Assembly: GCA_963823845.1 (NCBI GenBank)
Contig: CAWGND010000011.1
Location: forward strand, 248,001 to 312,000
DNA: 64,000 bases
Direction: 5' to 3'
Source: Alloacidobacterium sp963823845
GTDB lineage: Bacteria; Acidobacteriota; Terriglobia; Terriglobales; Acidobacteriaceae
The position numbers and the translations under genes are program-made. Numbering within the stretch: the first letter of the stretch is position 1; each line of letters begins with the position of its first letter. This document shows positions 35,351 through 44,591 of the stretch, piece after piece. Below the pieces are notes generated by a model. That model was not told the DNA's origin. It made no database searches and was given only the letters and a program-made list of their open reading frames with translations.

Positions 35351-35884
35351 CTAAGCCGCCTTTTTCGCTTCCTTGATCAAGCGAAATCCTGCGTCTTCCC
35401 CTTTGCAGCCAAGTAAGCGATATTTCTTGCCTTCGAGGTTGTGATAATTCACGAAGAAATCCTGGAGCTCCTTCACCCATTTGGAGGGAAGGTCCTTGAG
35501 TTTTCGCACGTTAGCGTACATGTGATTGGCCTCAGCGACTGCGACTAGACGATCATTCCGGATTTTCTCTTTGCCGTCGATTTGTTCGCCCTCGATAACC
35601 CCGATGAGTCGGGCGCGTACGGCGCATCCGGGAAAAGCAGGCTCGTCCATTAATAGAAGCACATCTAGAGGATCACCGTCTGGGGCGAGGGTTTGAGGGA
35701 GAAATCCGAAATCGTAGGGGAACACCATGCCCGCCGGCAGAACTTTCTTGAGCGCGAAAATACCCTGATCCGGATCGAATGCGAATTTGTTTCGGCTACC
35801 GGCGGGAGTTTCGATAATGACCTGGAGAAGGTCATCTTTCTTATTAATCGGTTTCAATTTTGTTGGATCTGTCAAAGACTTCAT
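35351..35884 (-). CDS. ppa: Inorganic pyrophosphatase, family I
   Basis: A 177-residue soluble enzyme that splits pyrophosphate to phosphate. The family I signature DGDPLDVL gives the metal-binding aspartates, preceded by SRNKFAFD and FPYDFGFLPQT; GVIEGEQIDGKEKIRNDRLVAV supplies further ligands. Length is normal. It is upstream of the trehalose synthase-like gene on the same strand. Apart from its usual role in driving biosynthesis no special context is visible. Confidence 0.93.
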   Translation of the reverse strand: MKSLTDPTKLKPINKKDDLLQVIIETPAGSRNKFAFDPDQGIFALKKVLPAGMVFPYDFGFLPQTLAPDGDPLDVLLLMDEPAFPGCAVRARLIGVIEGEQIDGKEKIRNDRLVAVAEANHMYANVRKLKDLPSKWVKELQDFFVNYHNLEGKKYRLLGCKGEDAGFRLIKEAKKAA

Positions 35885-35999
35885 TTGTCATACCTCTCTG
35901 GGGCCTCAGCTGCCTGCTTACTGTTACATGTGATGGCGAAATACATTTAAGTACGAACGCTTATTCAACCTGAATGCCTGGCCGCCAATAACGCACGGC

Positions 36000-36671
36000 C
36001 TAGAGATTCCAGATCGCGCTCCGCGTGGGATTGGCGAAGATATTCAGCGCTGCATCAGACACTCCCGTATGTCCCCCGTGGCGGAGACGATTCCAAAGAT
36101 CATGGTCTTCGGCAGACCGCATTCGCGACCAGCCGCCCGCTGCCAAATATGCATCCGCGCGCACCCCCAGGTTCGCACCATGGACATGCGGGTGACTCCC
36201 ATCTGCCCAAATGAGGTAGGTGAGACGGAACCGACTTTCTACCCACTGCTGATGTCCGACGAACGAATCGACATCGATAATTCCGGCAACAGCCTTAAAA
36301 CCTTGTTGGGCGAAGTTGAGCTGACTGACAAGCCAATCTGTTGGGACTTCACAATCAGCGTCTGTGTTCGCCAGCCAACAGCGGTTAAGTGGTCCATGAC
36401 ACCGTTCAATGGCGGCAGCCGCCGCCATAGCGCGAGCCGAACCTACGCTCCCCGAATCCGTTTCAAGCACAAGCCCAGAGTCTTCTAGAATCATTTCCGC
36501 GACGGTACGCGTTTGATCCTGAGAGCAATCAGACACTACGATTACATCGCTTGTAACATTGGCTGGCAGGCTCCGGCGGGCCTCCTGAATAGAGAACAGG
36601 CAGCGAGGAAGGAGATTCTCCTCGTTTCGTGCGGGAATAAGGACTGAGATGTGCCAGCCACGCCGTCTCAT
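36000..36671 (-). CDS. Family 2 glycosyltransferase
   Basis: About 223 residues with a GT-A fold: HISVLIPARNEENLLPRCL at the start, SDVIVVSDCSQDQT, the metal motif NTDADCEV and a late acidic site RSAEDHDLWNRL. There is no membrane helix. Its ATG at 36669-36671 overlaps the stop of the methyltransferase gene (ATGA), so the two are coupled. Together with the PIG-L deacetylase it forms a trio that could build and modify a small glycoconjugate. Donor and acceptor unknown. The start four codons upstream (36683) is less likely. Confidence 0.82.
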   Translation of the reverse strand: MRRRGWHISVLIPARNEENLLPRCLFSIQEARRSLPANVTSDVIVVSDCSQDQTRTVAEMILEDSGLVLETDSGSVGSARAMAAAAAIERCHGPLNRCWLANTDADCEVPTDWLVSQLNFAQQGFKAVAGIIDVDSFVGHQQWVESRFRLTYLIWADGSHPHVHGANLGVRADAYLAAGGWSRMRSAEDHDLWNRLRHGGHTGVSDAALNIFANPTRSAIWNL

Positions 36672-37246
36672 ATCCTCATCCACCGATCAATCCTAAAAAG
36701 CTCGTGCCGTTCCGAGTGCTCCAGAAGCAGATTTGCGTTCGATCTCAGAATGTCGTGAACCTCATCTCCGGACATCTGATGATCTGTCGCGTTTCCGAGC
36801 CAATGTGCAGCCAGCAGTGTCGAGCCGCTATTCATCGTGGCGACGCAGCACTCAGAAATTTTGCGCCATTCCAGCCCGCAAAAGTAGTAACCAATTTCAC
36901 TCAAGACTACCAAGTCGAATCGGCCGAAATCCTTCTGTTCAGAAAGAGAACAGCATCGTATGCGAACGTTCGAGAGGTTTTCACAACGTTTGCGGGCCTC
37001 GTTTATGGCTGTCGGAGAAAAATCTGAACCTTCAATTTCGTCGCAGATATTTGCCAAGCGAACTGTTAATACTCCTATAGAGCACCCTGGCTCAAAGGCC
37101 CGATGATAGTGACAACTTCCGAGCGCGGCCAGAATTGCGTCATAGCGGGAGCATTCGTAGGGAGACCTAAGAAAGTTCCAAGGATCCGGTTTCCTTCGGT
37201 ATTTAGCCTCAAAAAAAGCAGCGCTGGATGCATCGTGGATAGTCAT
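36668..37246 (-). CDS. NodS-like SAM-dependent methyltransferase
   Basis: About 192 residues. The opening FFEAKYRRKPDPWNFLRSPYECSRY and the SAM loop AFEPGCSIGVLTVRLA are typical of the NodS family, named for the N-methyltransferase of rhizobial Nod factors. The ATG at 37244-37246 overlaps the stop of the deacetylase gene, and its own stop overlaps the GT2 gene; all three are translated as a unit. A plausible order is deacetylation of an N-acetyl sugar followed by N-methylation. That is inferred from family names and coupling only. Confidence 0.8.
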   Translation of the reverse strand: MTIHDASSAAFFEAKYRRKPDPWNFLRSPYECSRYDAILAALGSCHYHRAFEPGCSIGVLTVRLANICDEIEGSDFSPTAINEARKRCENLSNVRIRCCSLSEQKDFGRFDLVVLSEIGYYFCGLEWRKISECCVATMNSGSTLLAAHWLGNATDHQMSGDEVHDILRSNANLLLEHSERHELFRIDRWMRI

Positions 37247-37998
37247 GCAGGCAAGAACACCTCGAAAGAGCGCCGGACGGGGTCTAACAGATATTCCGGA
37301 AGGATCGGAAAACCGCCAGCTCGCTGTAATTGCGATCGATGGCAACGGAGCGCGTCTTGTTTCGCGCGAATTTCTTCCGGGGCCAACGGCAACGATACGA
37401 GTTGCTGGCCGTCTAACGTTTTTTTATCGCCGCTATGCCAAGTCCAAAAGAAATAGGAAGTGAGCTGAACCTCTTTATCCTTCGCGATCGCTTCCGCTGC
37501 ACGTCCACAAACCTCATGGTCGGGGTGAAAATCCAATCTCCACGGTGCAATTATGTGCGTATTCGCGGAAACAACAGACTGCAGTACCTCAATCAGTCTT
37601 CTCTCACAATCCCTCAAACCACTGTCTGGGAATCGAAAACGGATGATGTGTAGAGGGTCCACCCCCAACTTACCAAGAGCATTCGTTTGCTCCCGCTCAC
37701 GGATTTTACCCAGCCCAACGTCGTCCCCGTATGCGTTTTCGCCATCCGTCACTGCGATCACGGTAACATCTGTTCCTTTGGAACGAAGCCGAGCGATCAG
37801 TCCGCCGCTGGCCAACGTCTCATCGTCAGGATGAGGGGAGATCACGACAGCAGGCTTCTCTGGTGGCTGCCAACGTGGCAAAGCAGACAAAAGTGACATC
37901 CATTCGGCTTCTTGAACGACAGGAATGATCATCGCGCCCTGAAGCTTCAGATGCAGAAACGATCCACACGGTAGACGAATCGCTTTTCTGTCTTCCAT
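37243..37998 (-). CDS. PIG-L/LmbE-family N-deacetylase
   Basis: About 251 residues. The zinc site is plain: VVISPHPDDETLASGG gives the HPDDE motif with the catalytic Asp, and DFHPDHEVCGRAA gives the later His pair. PIG-L enzymes remove acetyl from GlcNAc-type sugars, as in mycothiol, bacillithiol or GPI synthesis. It is the first gene of an ATGA-coupled trio with a NodS-like methyltransferase and a GT2. ATG 37998 was chosen because 38061 would run into the divergent small gene at 38055. The substrate is unknown. Confidence 0.83.
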   Translation of the reverse strand: MEDRKAIRLPCGSFLHLKLQGAMIIPVVQEAEWMSLLSALPRWQPPEKPAVVISPHPDDETLASGGLIARLRSKGTDVTVIAVTDGENAYGDDVGLGKIREREQTNALGKLGVDPLHIIRFRFPDSGLRDCERRLIEVLQSVVSANTHIIAPWRLDFHPDHEVCGRAAEAIAKDKEVQLTSYFFWTWHSGDKKTLDGQQLVSLPLAPEEIRAKQDALRCHRSQLQRAGGFPILPEYLLDPVRRSFEVFLPA

Positions 37999-38054
37999 TA
38001 TTCGATAGTCGGAACGTCGAACACGGGCATCATACAATCCGAGGAACTCCGGAT

Positions 38055-38294
38055 ATGGCAAAGAAGGGCTCAGTTAAAGCGAGAAAGAAGGCAGTCAAAA
38101 AGCTCGACAAAGCTGTAAAAAAGGCGGTGAAGAAGGGTGTTCCCGAGGACGTGCTTGAACAGACTGTCAATGATGCTATGGAAAGCGCAGTAACCAAAGA
38201 GCCGCCCGTGAAGCTGAGCACGGCCAGACCATCGGGTCGTACTAAAAAGAAACCGGCTCCGACTGCCAAGATTCGGGAAAAAGACCTCGACTAA
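38055..38294 (+). CDS. Small lysine-rich basic protein
   Basis: A 79-residue protein in which lysine and alanine dominate; the N-terminal half is a run of KKAVKK-type repeats (KARKKAVKKLDKAVKKAVKK) and the C-terminal part has PSGRTKKKPAPTAK. The middle EDVLEQTVNDAMESAV would form an amphipathic helix. It resembles histone-H1-like or HU-tail nucleoid proteins in composition, not in a defined domain. It diverges from the deacetylase trio. It may bind DNA or RNA; this is inference from charge. Codon use and the compact frame support a real gene. Confidence 0.6.
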   Translation: MAKKGSVKARKKAVKKLDKAVKKAVKKGVPEDVLEQTVNDAMESAVTKEPPVKLSTARPSGRTKKKPAPTAKIREKDLD

Positions 38295-38643
38295 CTGAAA
38301 GGAATAGAGCTGGAGCGGCGCGTACGGTTCGATCCACCTAATCCCGGAATCGCTGACTAGCACAGCGAAGAAAGGTGACTTCTTCTGCTGCACCAATACA
38401 AGCCCAGATTGTGATAGCCGATGCAAGCGTTCTCTATGAGCACACGATTGGCAACAGCCATAAAATGACGATCCCCGTGCCGAGAAAACAGCCGAGACCT
38501 TTAGCTGTTTAGCTATCGACCTGGGCTACTATTTCTTATGGTTTCGAGCATCACTGGTGTATACGGGCCTGCAAAACCACGACGACAACCACGATGGAGA
38601 TATCTTCCGAAGAGTAGACGGCTGCAAGAGAGAGTAACGAATT
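38295..38643. other. Intergenic region without recognised content
   Basis: About 350 bases between the basic protein and the DUF2383 remnant. Only short random frames are seen; no hairpin with a T-run or other site was recognised. Confidence 0.4.
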
Positions 38644-39003
38644 CTAGTCGTTGTTCGTGGCATCCCGCCAGACCCGCACTTTATTGTGTGCTTGAATGAT
38701 ATGTTGCTGTTGCCTTCGTAAGAGATCGTCGATGTCATCTGGCAAGTGCAAGCTGGTGGCTTTCTGATAAGCTTCTTTAGCCTCGTCTTCTCCCTTCTCG
38801 GCAGTCACCAGAAGCGTGCGGTCGCCTCCCCCGAGTTTTGCCTTCAGATCCGCCTAGGTCCGATGGAGCGCGCCTGTAGTGGTACCACTCTCGTCTACCT
38901 CTTTCAATCTCAAGTGGTGAAGTTGGTCTTGAAGTTCGCTTGCAAATTGGGCTCGAACGCGGCTCTCTTCCAGGAAGAAAGTCTTTATGCTTGGATCCAT
39001 CTG
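38644..39003 (-). pseudogene. DUF2383/PA2169-family four-helix protein, truncated with internal stop
   Basis: Minus-strand translation gives SIKTFFLEESRVRAQFASELQDQL, SGTTTGALHRT, then an amber codon at 38854-38856 where the family has Trp (HRxW), and continues in the same frame ADLKAKLGGGDRTLLVTAEKGEDEAKEAYQKA to a stop at 38644. This is a DUF2383 ferritin-like stress protein. The first helix is missing: homology begins at about 39003, where a BON gene on the other strand begins. TGG to TAG plus loss of the 5' end make it dead. Confidence 0.75.
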
Positions 39004-39009
39004 CGCAAA

Positions 39010-39305
39010 CCGATAGCGCACAAACAGTACCCGACAATTCGAAGAGCAACAAAGATCACGCACAAACCGCGGATAGCCAGTCGAACGCTAAAGCTGACCG
39101 CCAAATTACGGCCAGTGTCCGCAAAGCGATTCTGGCAGACAAAGATCTCTCGACGTACGCCCACAACATCAAGATCATCACACTGAATGGCGCGGTCACG
39201 CTCAAAGGCCCCGTCAAATCGGAGGACGAGAAGCAAAAGATCGCCTCCGATACCGCGAGTGTTGTTTCTGCTGACCAAATCAGCAATGAGCTCACCGTCA
39301 AATAG
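39010..39305 (+). pseudogene. BON-domain protein lacking its signal peptide
   Basis: From about residue PDNSKSNKDHAQTADSQSNAKADRQITASVRK to the stop this is a normal acidobacterial BON protein of OsmY type; the BON domain reads DLSTYAHNIKIITLNGAVTLKGPV with a complete end (ISNELTVK). The signal peptide that should precede PDNS is absent, and the frame upstream (open from ATG 38940) is antisense to the DUF2383 remnant. The two genes therefore meet head to head at a deletion near 39005 that removed both starts. It could still be translated but would not be exported. Confidence 0.65.
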
Positions 39306-39366
39306 CACAAGAACGATTCAATCTAATTCAGGTTTACGCTGCAGTTAGCAGCAGAGGAGTACCATC

Positions 39367-40026
39367 ATGTCCAGCAAAAATACAGCCGTCTTCGGCATCT
39401 ACGCTACGGCAGCTACGGCAGAAGCCGCTGTCGATCACTTGATTGCCAGAGGCTTCACAAACTCTGCCATCTCCGTCCTTCTTCCTGACGACGAGAGCAC
39501 CCGTGCGTTTGCCCACGAAAAGAGCACTAAAGCCCCGGAGGGAGCCGCGACGGGCGTAACATCTGGCGGCGTCTTCGGAGGAACTCTTGGACTCCTAGCG
39601 GGAATTGGGGCTCTTGCCATCCCAGGTGTCGGCCCGCTCATCGCAGCCGGCCCTATCATGGCAGCACTTGCAGGCTTAGGCGTCGGCGCGGCGGTAGGTG
39701 GCATCGTTGGCGCACTGGTAGGTATGGGCATTCCTGAGTACGAAGCGAAACGTTACGAAGGTGCCGTGAAGGGTGGAGGCACATTGCTTTCAGTGCATTG
39801 TGACACATCCGAGCAGGTTGACGTCGCCAAGACTTCTCTCAAGGAAACAGGTGCAAAAGATATCTCGTCCACTGGGGAAGCGGCCTCAAAGGACACAGCT
39901 GGTAGCCGGGAAACCTTTGGAAATATCTCTGAATCCTCAGCAGTCTCGGCCCGTTCCCGGGAAGGGGCGATAGTTGACGTAGATCGCAACGAGGTTCTCG
40001 AACCCGCTACGACAAGGAAACTCTAA
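39367..40026 (+). CDS. YflT-like general stress protein with glycine-zipper segment
   Basis: A 219-residue protein. The N-terminal 50 residues (AVFGIYATAATAEAAVDHLIARGF, ISVLLPDDE) follow the heat-induced stress protein YflT/GSP17M fold. A long Gly/Ala segment (GGVFGGTLGLLAGIGALAIPGVGPLIAAG and GLGVGAAVGGIVGALVGMGIPEYEAKRYE) could span or contact a membrane. The tail is polar and low-complexity. ATG 39367 follows AGAGGAGT. It lies after the BON remnant; such genes often cluster as envelope stress functions. Molecular role unknown. Confidence 0.75.
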   Translation: MSSKNTAVFGIYATAATAEAAVDHLIARGFTNSAISVLLPDDESTRAFAHEKSTKAPEGAATGVTSGGVFGGTLGLLAGIGALAIPGVGPLIAAGPIMAALAGLGVGAAVGGIVGALVGMGIPEYEAKRYEGAVKGGGTLLSVHCDTSEQVDVAKTSLKETGAKDISSTGEAASKDTAGSRETFGNISESSAVSARSREGAIVDVDRNEVLEPATTRKL

Positions 40027-40509
40027 GTTCCAGGATTAATTCAAAAAACGGGGCTCGAGTATGAGCGGCCCCGTCTACTTCTTTTCCCTCGTTCAAAATC
40101 CTTAACTTCATTTGGAAAATCGCTTAGTCGGGTCATGCTTTTTGACCGCTGAGTATAGCTAGCTGCTCACAGGAGCCTACATACATAATTCCGCGGCGCA
40201 GGAAATTCCACAAGCCAGTAGAACGCCTGCATCATAACTGCCATGGTTTTTCCTCGCCCCACCTGCTCAACAGGTCGCCATAGGCATCGTGCGTTATTTG
40301 AGACAGGCCTACAATGCGCACCGGAATTGTCGCAATAGTATCGAGTTTTCTAAATGTGGAGAGATTGAGAATGAATAAACCACCCTTGGAAATACAGGCA
40401 CGGACTACAAACGACTGGTTCGGGCGGTTTGAGAACGAGAACAAGGGCCACGAATCGCGGCCAGATAAAACCACCAATATTCAAACTGAAGAAGTGGGCG
40501 CGAATCGGC
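40027..40509. other. Intergenic region with terminator and no supported gene
   Basis: Apart from the terminator at 40048-40074, the rest holds only one weak short frame (40371 on) with no recognised family. Confidence 0.4.
40048..40074 (+). terminator. Terminator-like hairpin after the YflT-like gene
   Basis: ACGGGGC (40048-40054) pairs with GCCCCGT (40068-40074), flanked by an A-run before and CTACTTCTTTT after, 22 bases past the stop codon. Confidence 0.65.
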
Positions 40510-40713
40510 TCAAGCGGCCTTCCGCCGCTCTGCCCATTTCTTCTTCATCCCAGCACTGATCCGTGCTCTCCGCGCGGCGCTTATGACGCGTTTGGTTCCG
40601 CGAGCTCCGCCCCCAGATAGTAGCTTGCTGGCTTGTTGCAGATGGGATATCTCGGCATCAATAGCGATGATCCATTGTTGTTCGGTCTTGCTGATGGGCG
40701 GCGGACCAGGCAT
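40510..40713 (-). CDS. Small basic hypothetical protein
   Basis: A 67-residue protein: PISKTEQQWIIAIDAEISHLQQASKLL would form a helix, and the end VISAARRARISAGMKKKWAERRKAA is a strongly basic helix. Short proteins ending in an SAxxRxRISAxxKKKWAxRR pattern recur in acidobacteria and may bind nucleic acid; no function is known. It stands alone. Confidence 0.5.
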   Translation of the reverse strand: MPGPPPISKTEQQWIIAIDAEISHLQQASKLLSGGGARGTKRVISAARRARISAGMKKKWAERRKAA

Positions 40714-41057
40714 AGTTTGTTCTCTTTCTTTGGTTCATGCGTGCTGTTTCGCATCGGATCGTCAATAACGGCATCGACGGGATGTGTGCATAGATGCCTT
40801 ACTCAACGCCAACGTTGCCAAGCTGGAAGGCTTCAGAGATGCGCCTCTTCCGATCGGCGTGGGTAGCCCAGCGGTGTCCAACCATCGATAGCGAGCGCTG
40901 AGGGCAGCAGATGCGAAAAGCGGCGCCCAAAAACTTATGCCGAAAAATGGTCGTTCGTCTATCGCGACTCATTGGAAGCCTCACTGACTCAAGGCTAGCT
41001 ACGTTTTGCCTGGTGAGAGCGTGCAACAGATGCTCCCTGGACTCTGACCTGTAAAGG
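40714..41057. other. Intergenic region without recognised content
   Basis: About 344 bases. No plausible gene or site was seen. Confidence 0.4.
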
Positions 41058-41780
41058 TTATGCCTCCGGGTAAGCCGGACGCTCGGAGCGCGGAAGGCGG
41101 CACAATGTACTTAAGAGCGTAGTTGGCCGAGTGAACTTCCATACAACGGCAGGCGGAATGTTCATCCAGACGCGACCAACGCGTTCGGCATGTAATCCGA
41201 GCCGTTCCGTTGGAAAAGGGCAATTTGCTGTGTACGTAAACTGGATCAGTTGGCCATCTGCAGCCAGCGCCTTCATCATTCCCCCCACGATCGCGATCCG
41301 GTCGTTGCCGTTCAAATTGCGGATGGGCAGACTCGAAATGAGAGTCTGCACCTGGGATATCCCCTCCTCACAAAGGATGGCTCCCGCATGCTCTGCATCG
41401 CCGCAGCGGACTCGGATGTTCGGAAACCGCTCGTGCAGGTGGGCAACAAGCGATGGATCACGCTCTATCACGAATAAGCGGTTGGCTGGGAGGCCGAGGC
41501 TGAGCAGTGCGTTCGTAATTGATCCCGTGCCCGCTCCTACTTCGAGCACATGGGAGCTCCCGCAACCCACCTGAGACGCGATCAGTCTCGAAAGTTGGGG
41601 AGAACTGGGAAAAAGAGCTCCCACCGCCAAAGGACTCTTAAGGAGAGACCGGATAAATAGGGAGATTCCCCGAGCGCCCGTTATGAATCTCATGCTATGG
41701 AGGACCAGCCAATTAACTGCCGCCTCACCGTCAATGAGAGCATCACTGACTCCGTTCTGGGCTTTGGAGCTTGATCGCAT
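41058..41780 (-). CDS. SAM-dependent methyltransferase, phospholipid N-methyltransferase-like
   Basis: About 240 residues. After LFIRSLLKSPLAVGALFPSSPQLSRLIA, a stretch typical of PmtA-like phospholipid methyltransferases, comes the SAM loop VLEVGAGTGSITNALL, then VIERDPSLVAHLHERFP and SSLPIRNLN, where rRNA-dimethylase relatives have the substrate motif. It probably methylates a membrane lipid head group such as phosphatidylethanolamine; other small substrates are possible. ATG 41780 is used; 41693 is an alternative closer to the domain. The upstream small membrane gene ends 11 bases before, so they may be one unit. Confidence 0.75.
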   Translation of the reverse strand: MRSSSKAQNGVSDALIDGEAAVNWLVLHSMRFITGARGISLFIRSLLKSPLAVGALFPSSPQLSRLIASQVGCGSSHVLEVGAGTGSITNALLSLGLPANRLFVIERDPSLVAHLHERFPNIRVRCGDAEHAGAILCEEGISQVQTLISSLPIRNLNGNDRIAIVGGMMKALAADGQLIQFTYTANCPFPTERLGLHAERVGRVWMNIPPAVVWKFTRPTTLLSTLCRLPRSERPAYPEA

Positions 41781-41790
41781 GGTAAGGGAC

Positions 41791-42063
41791 TTACAGATGA
41801 CGCCTTTCCCCGAGCAGCGCGCAACTACGCTGTTCTTTCTGTTGAGAGGCGCGGCTAAGCGCCTTGGTTGCAGCCAAATCGGTTCCGCGTTGGGAGCCTG
41901 CGGTGGCGAAATTACCGATAAGTAGGATGAGGCCGGTCGCGCTGAGAAGAGCGACACTATGCGGATGAAAAAACCTGCGCAGGACCTCATTGCGGAAGTA
42001 CCACGCAGCAACTCCAGGGTCGAGATGACGATCGAGATCGATGTTGGGGATCTCTGGAGCCAT
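41791..42063 (-). CDS. Possible small membrane protein
   Basis: A 90-residue frame with one hydrophobic stretch (HSVALLSATGLILLIGNFATAG) between polar ends (IPNIDLDRHLDPGVAAWYFRNEVLRRFF at the start). No family was recognised. Its stop lies just before the methyltransferase start, which favours a short operon. Weak evidence: length and one helix only. Confidence 0.4.
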   Translation of the reverse strand: MAPEIPNIDLDRHLDPGVAAWYFRNEVLRRFFHPHSVALLSATGLILLIGNFATAGSQRGTDLAATKALSRASQQKEQRSCALLGERRHL

Positions 42064-42295
42064 TACTGCACGCTCAACGAAGAAGGCGAAGTGGTCGACC
42101 GTGGCCGGTTTCGCACATTGGTGGCTTATTGTTGTTGACTCAAGCTGCAATACGCAGTCAGCAGAGCACCATGATCCCAAAGGGGTGATTTACGGAATCG
42201 TCATAGATCAAGAAGAATGGACAGCCTGCGAAAGGAATAGGCCTGACGGCTAGCCCGTTGGGTTTCCCGCTTGGTTCGGCGCTCCCGGCAGTGTT

Positions 42296-44577
42296 TCATT
42301 CAGCGCTGAACTTGAAGACGAGGAGTGTCATATCGTCGTACTGCGGAGCGCCTGTGGCGAATAGGGTGGCCTCTTCCATGAGACGCTCAAGCAGCTTGTT
42401 GGCGGCCAAGTCTGCGTGGCTGCGGAGGCATGTAATCATGCGATCTTCGCCCCACTCTTCTTCGTTGATTACCATGGATTCGCTTATGCCGTCCGTAAAG
42501 GCGAGCAGGATGTCGCCAGGCTCGATGGGCAGGTTCATCTGCTGATACTCAGCATCGGGAAGAAGACCCACAACGGGCCACAGGCACCGAGCCGGAGTGC
42601 TTCTTCAGACGAGACGGAACTTCGGCGCAACAGGACGGGCGCGTTGTGACCGGCGTTAACGTAGCTGAGCAGGCGTTGCAGCGGATCGTATTGGGCGTAG
42701 AAAAAAGTCGCGTACCGATTGCTGGCGGACGCTTCATAGACAAGCTGATTGATGTCCTGCATGACCGCCGCGAGATCGTCACCCGAGGTTCGGGTCATAC
42801 CACGCAGCGAGGCCCGAAGGCTAGCCATGAGGAGTGCGGCAGAGATACCTTTGCCTGACACGTCGCCTATGGCGAGGCCAAAAGAGCGCGCTCTGCCCGG
42901 GTGCTCTTTCAGCTCGAAGAAGTCGTAATAGTCGCCGCCGACCCCTTGTGCAGGGCGGCAGCATCCCGCGAAATCCACTCCGGGCACGATGGGCAGACTC
43001 TGCGGAAACATGCGTTCCTGCACTTCGCGAGCGATTTCGATTTCGCGGTTCAGGCGTTCGCGTTGCGCGGCCTCGGAGGCAAGGGTGTGGACGAGTTCGC
43101 TGTTCTCAATGGCGAGCCCGGTGTGGATGGCTACGGACTGCAGGAGGCCGCGGTCTGAGCGCGAATATGGTTCCTCGCTACGCTTGAGGCCGAGTGCGAG
43201 CAGTCCGATGAGGCGAGTTCTGCCTGGTAGCGGTATGAGCATCTCGGCGCCCAGATCGCGAAGTGCGACCCGCTCAGCATCCGTGGTGGCGACAGTCCAG
43301 TCCCTGGGATTGTCGTGGTATATGGTTTTGGGGCCGGTGGAACGCGTGAGGCTGGAGATCGTTTCAGAATTGGCATCGAGCATCAAGTCGGATCCTGTAT
43401 CGAGCCCGGAGGCGTACTGCAAACGGAAGAGGTCGCCCGAGCGAAGCAGGATGGCGATGCGATCGACGTGAAGCGCGCGGTTGATGCAGCCCGAAACAGT
43501 CTTCATGAGGGCATTGGTGTCAGTAAACGACTGCGCTTCCGCAGCGAGCTCGGCGAGGATTTGCTCTGAAGAATAAGCTTCGCGAAAGAACTTGCGGTCG
43601 ATCCGGAGGGAGAGCAGCTTTGCGGTCCGAAACCGAAAGACTATGAAGAGCGCGACCAGACCAAAGAGCTGAACTTCGTCGACAAGACGGAAGGGGTGGT
43701 GGGACAGAAGATTCGAGATGGAGCGGGCGATACCGATGATGAGGACGGTGCGGAGAATCCAGATACTGGTGCGAGCGAGGGCGTACTTCGTGCCCTGGCG
43801 CACCAGGATGCGAAGCTCAAGCGCACGGTGGACGACAACTACGTAGGCAAGCGAAATGGGGAACAGGGTAAAGATGAAAAGAGCGGCCAGAAGCAGCCAG
43901 GATGGGACGCCGTCTCCAAAGTCGCGTCCGGTCAGGAGGGAATATACAGCGACCAGGAAACACGGCAAGTTGGCGGCGGTAGAACCCCAGTAGAGAATCT
44001 TGAGGCGGCGACGGTCGTCAGGCCGATTCGAAGAGGAGAGCTTGTCCCCAAGCGCGATGAAGTAAATGCTGATGACGGCCATGAAGACCACTGTCTGCAC
44101 CTGGTAGTACTTCAGCAGGATCGGCGAGAGCCATCGGACGGACGCGAAGTGAAAGCGGAAGCCATACGCCCAGGCGAAATTTAATGGAGCGAAGAGGACG
44201 GCTGTGCTAATCAGGAGCCATTTTATCCAGGGAAAGCGCTCGTCGAGCTTGGTCCGTTCGGGAAATAGATGCCGAATAGCACGATGGAAAGCGGTCCGGC
44301 GTCCAACCAAAACTGATCCCAAAAGGCGTTCAGGGCATATAGCCCATCTCCCCAATAGTCGGTATCTTTTCCGAAGATGACTGCGAAATAGACAAGAATG
44401 CCGAGCATGAACCACGCATTCTTATCGCGCGGCCGGGAAGCAACGACCCAGAACGCCAGGAGTAGACATCCGAGAGGAAAGAATATGACGAGGAAGTAGA
44501 GCTCCGTCAGAAGGCGGAAGAATCTGGGGCGTTGTGGCGTGGCAGGTGAGTGTACCGGAACATGCGTTACGTTGTGG
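42296..44577 (-). pseudogene. Membrane GAF-PP2C (SpoIIE) phosphatase, broken by two frameshifts
   Basis: Joined across frames this is a protein of about 750 residues: N-terminal helices (FRLLTELYFLVIFFPLGCLLLAFW, MLGILVYFAVIF), more helices, a GAF domain (LMKTVSGCINRALHVDRIAILL), and a SpoIIE phosphatase (GVGGDYYDFFELKE, AIGDVSGKGISAALLMA, ending GDILLAFTDGISES and YDDMTLLVF). Frame changes occur near 44265 (within GIYFPERTKL) and near 42565 (within GACGPVVGLLPDAEY). At the 5' end no start codon is found before a TAG near 44578, next to arsC. It is therefore probably inactive, unless the shifts are sequencing errors. Confidence 0.85.
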
Positions 44578-44591
44578 ACCTAAGACATACG

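Noticed and set aside
40371..40559. Short plus-strand frame beginning NKPPLEIQARTTNDWFGRFENENKG
   Set aside because: It overlaps the more plausible minus-strand basic protein and shows no family pattern.
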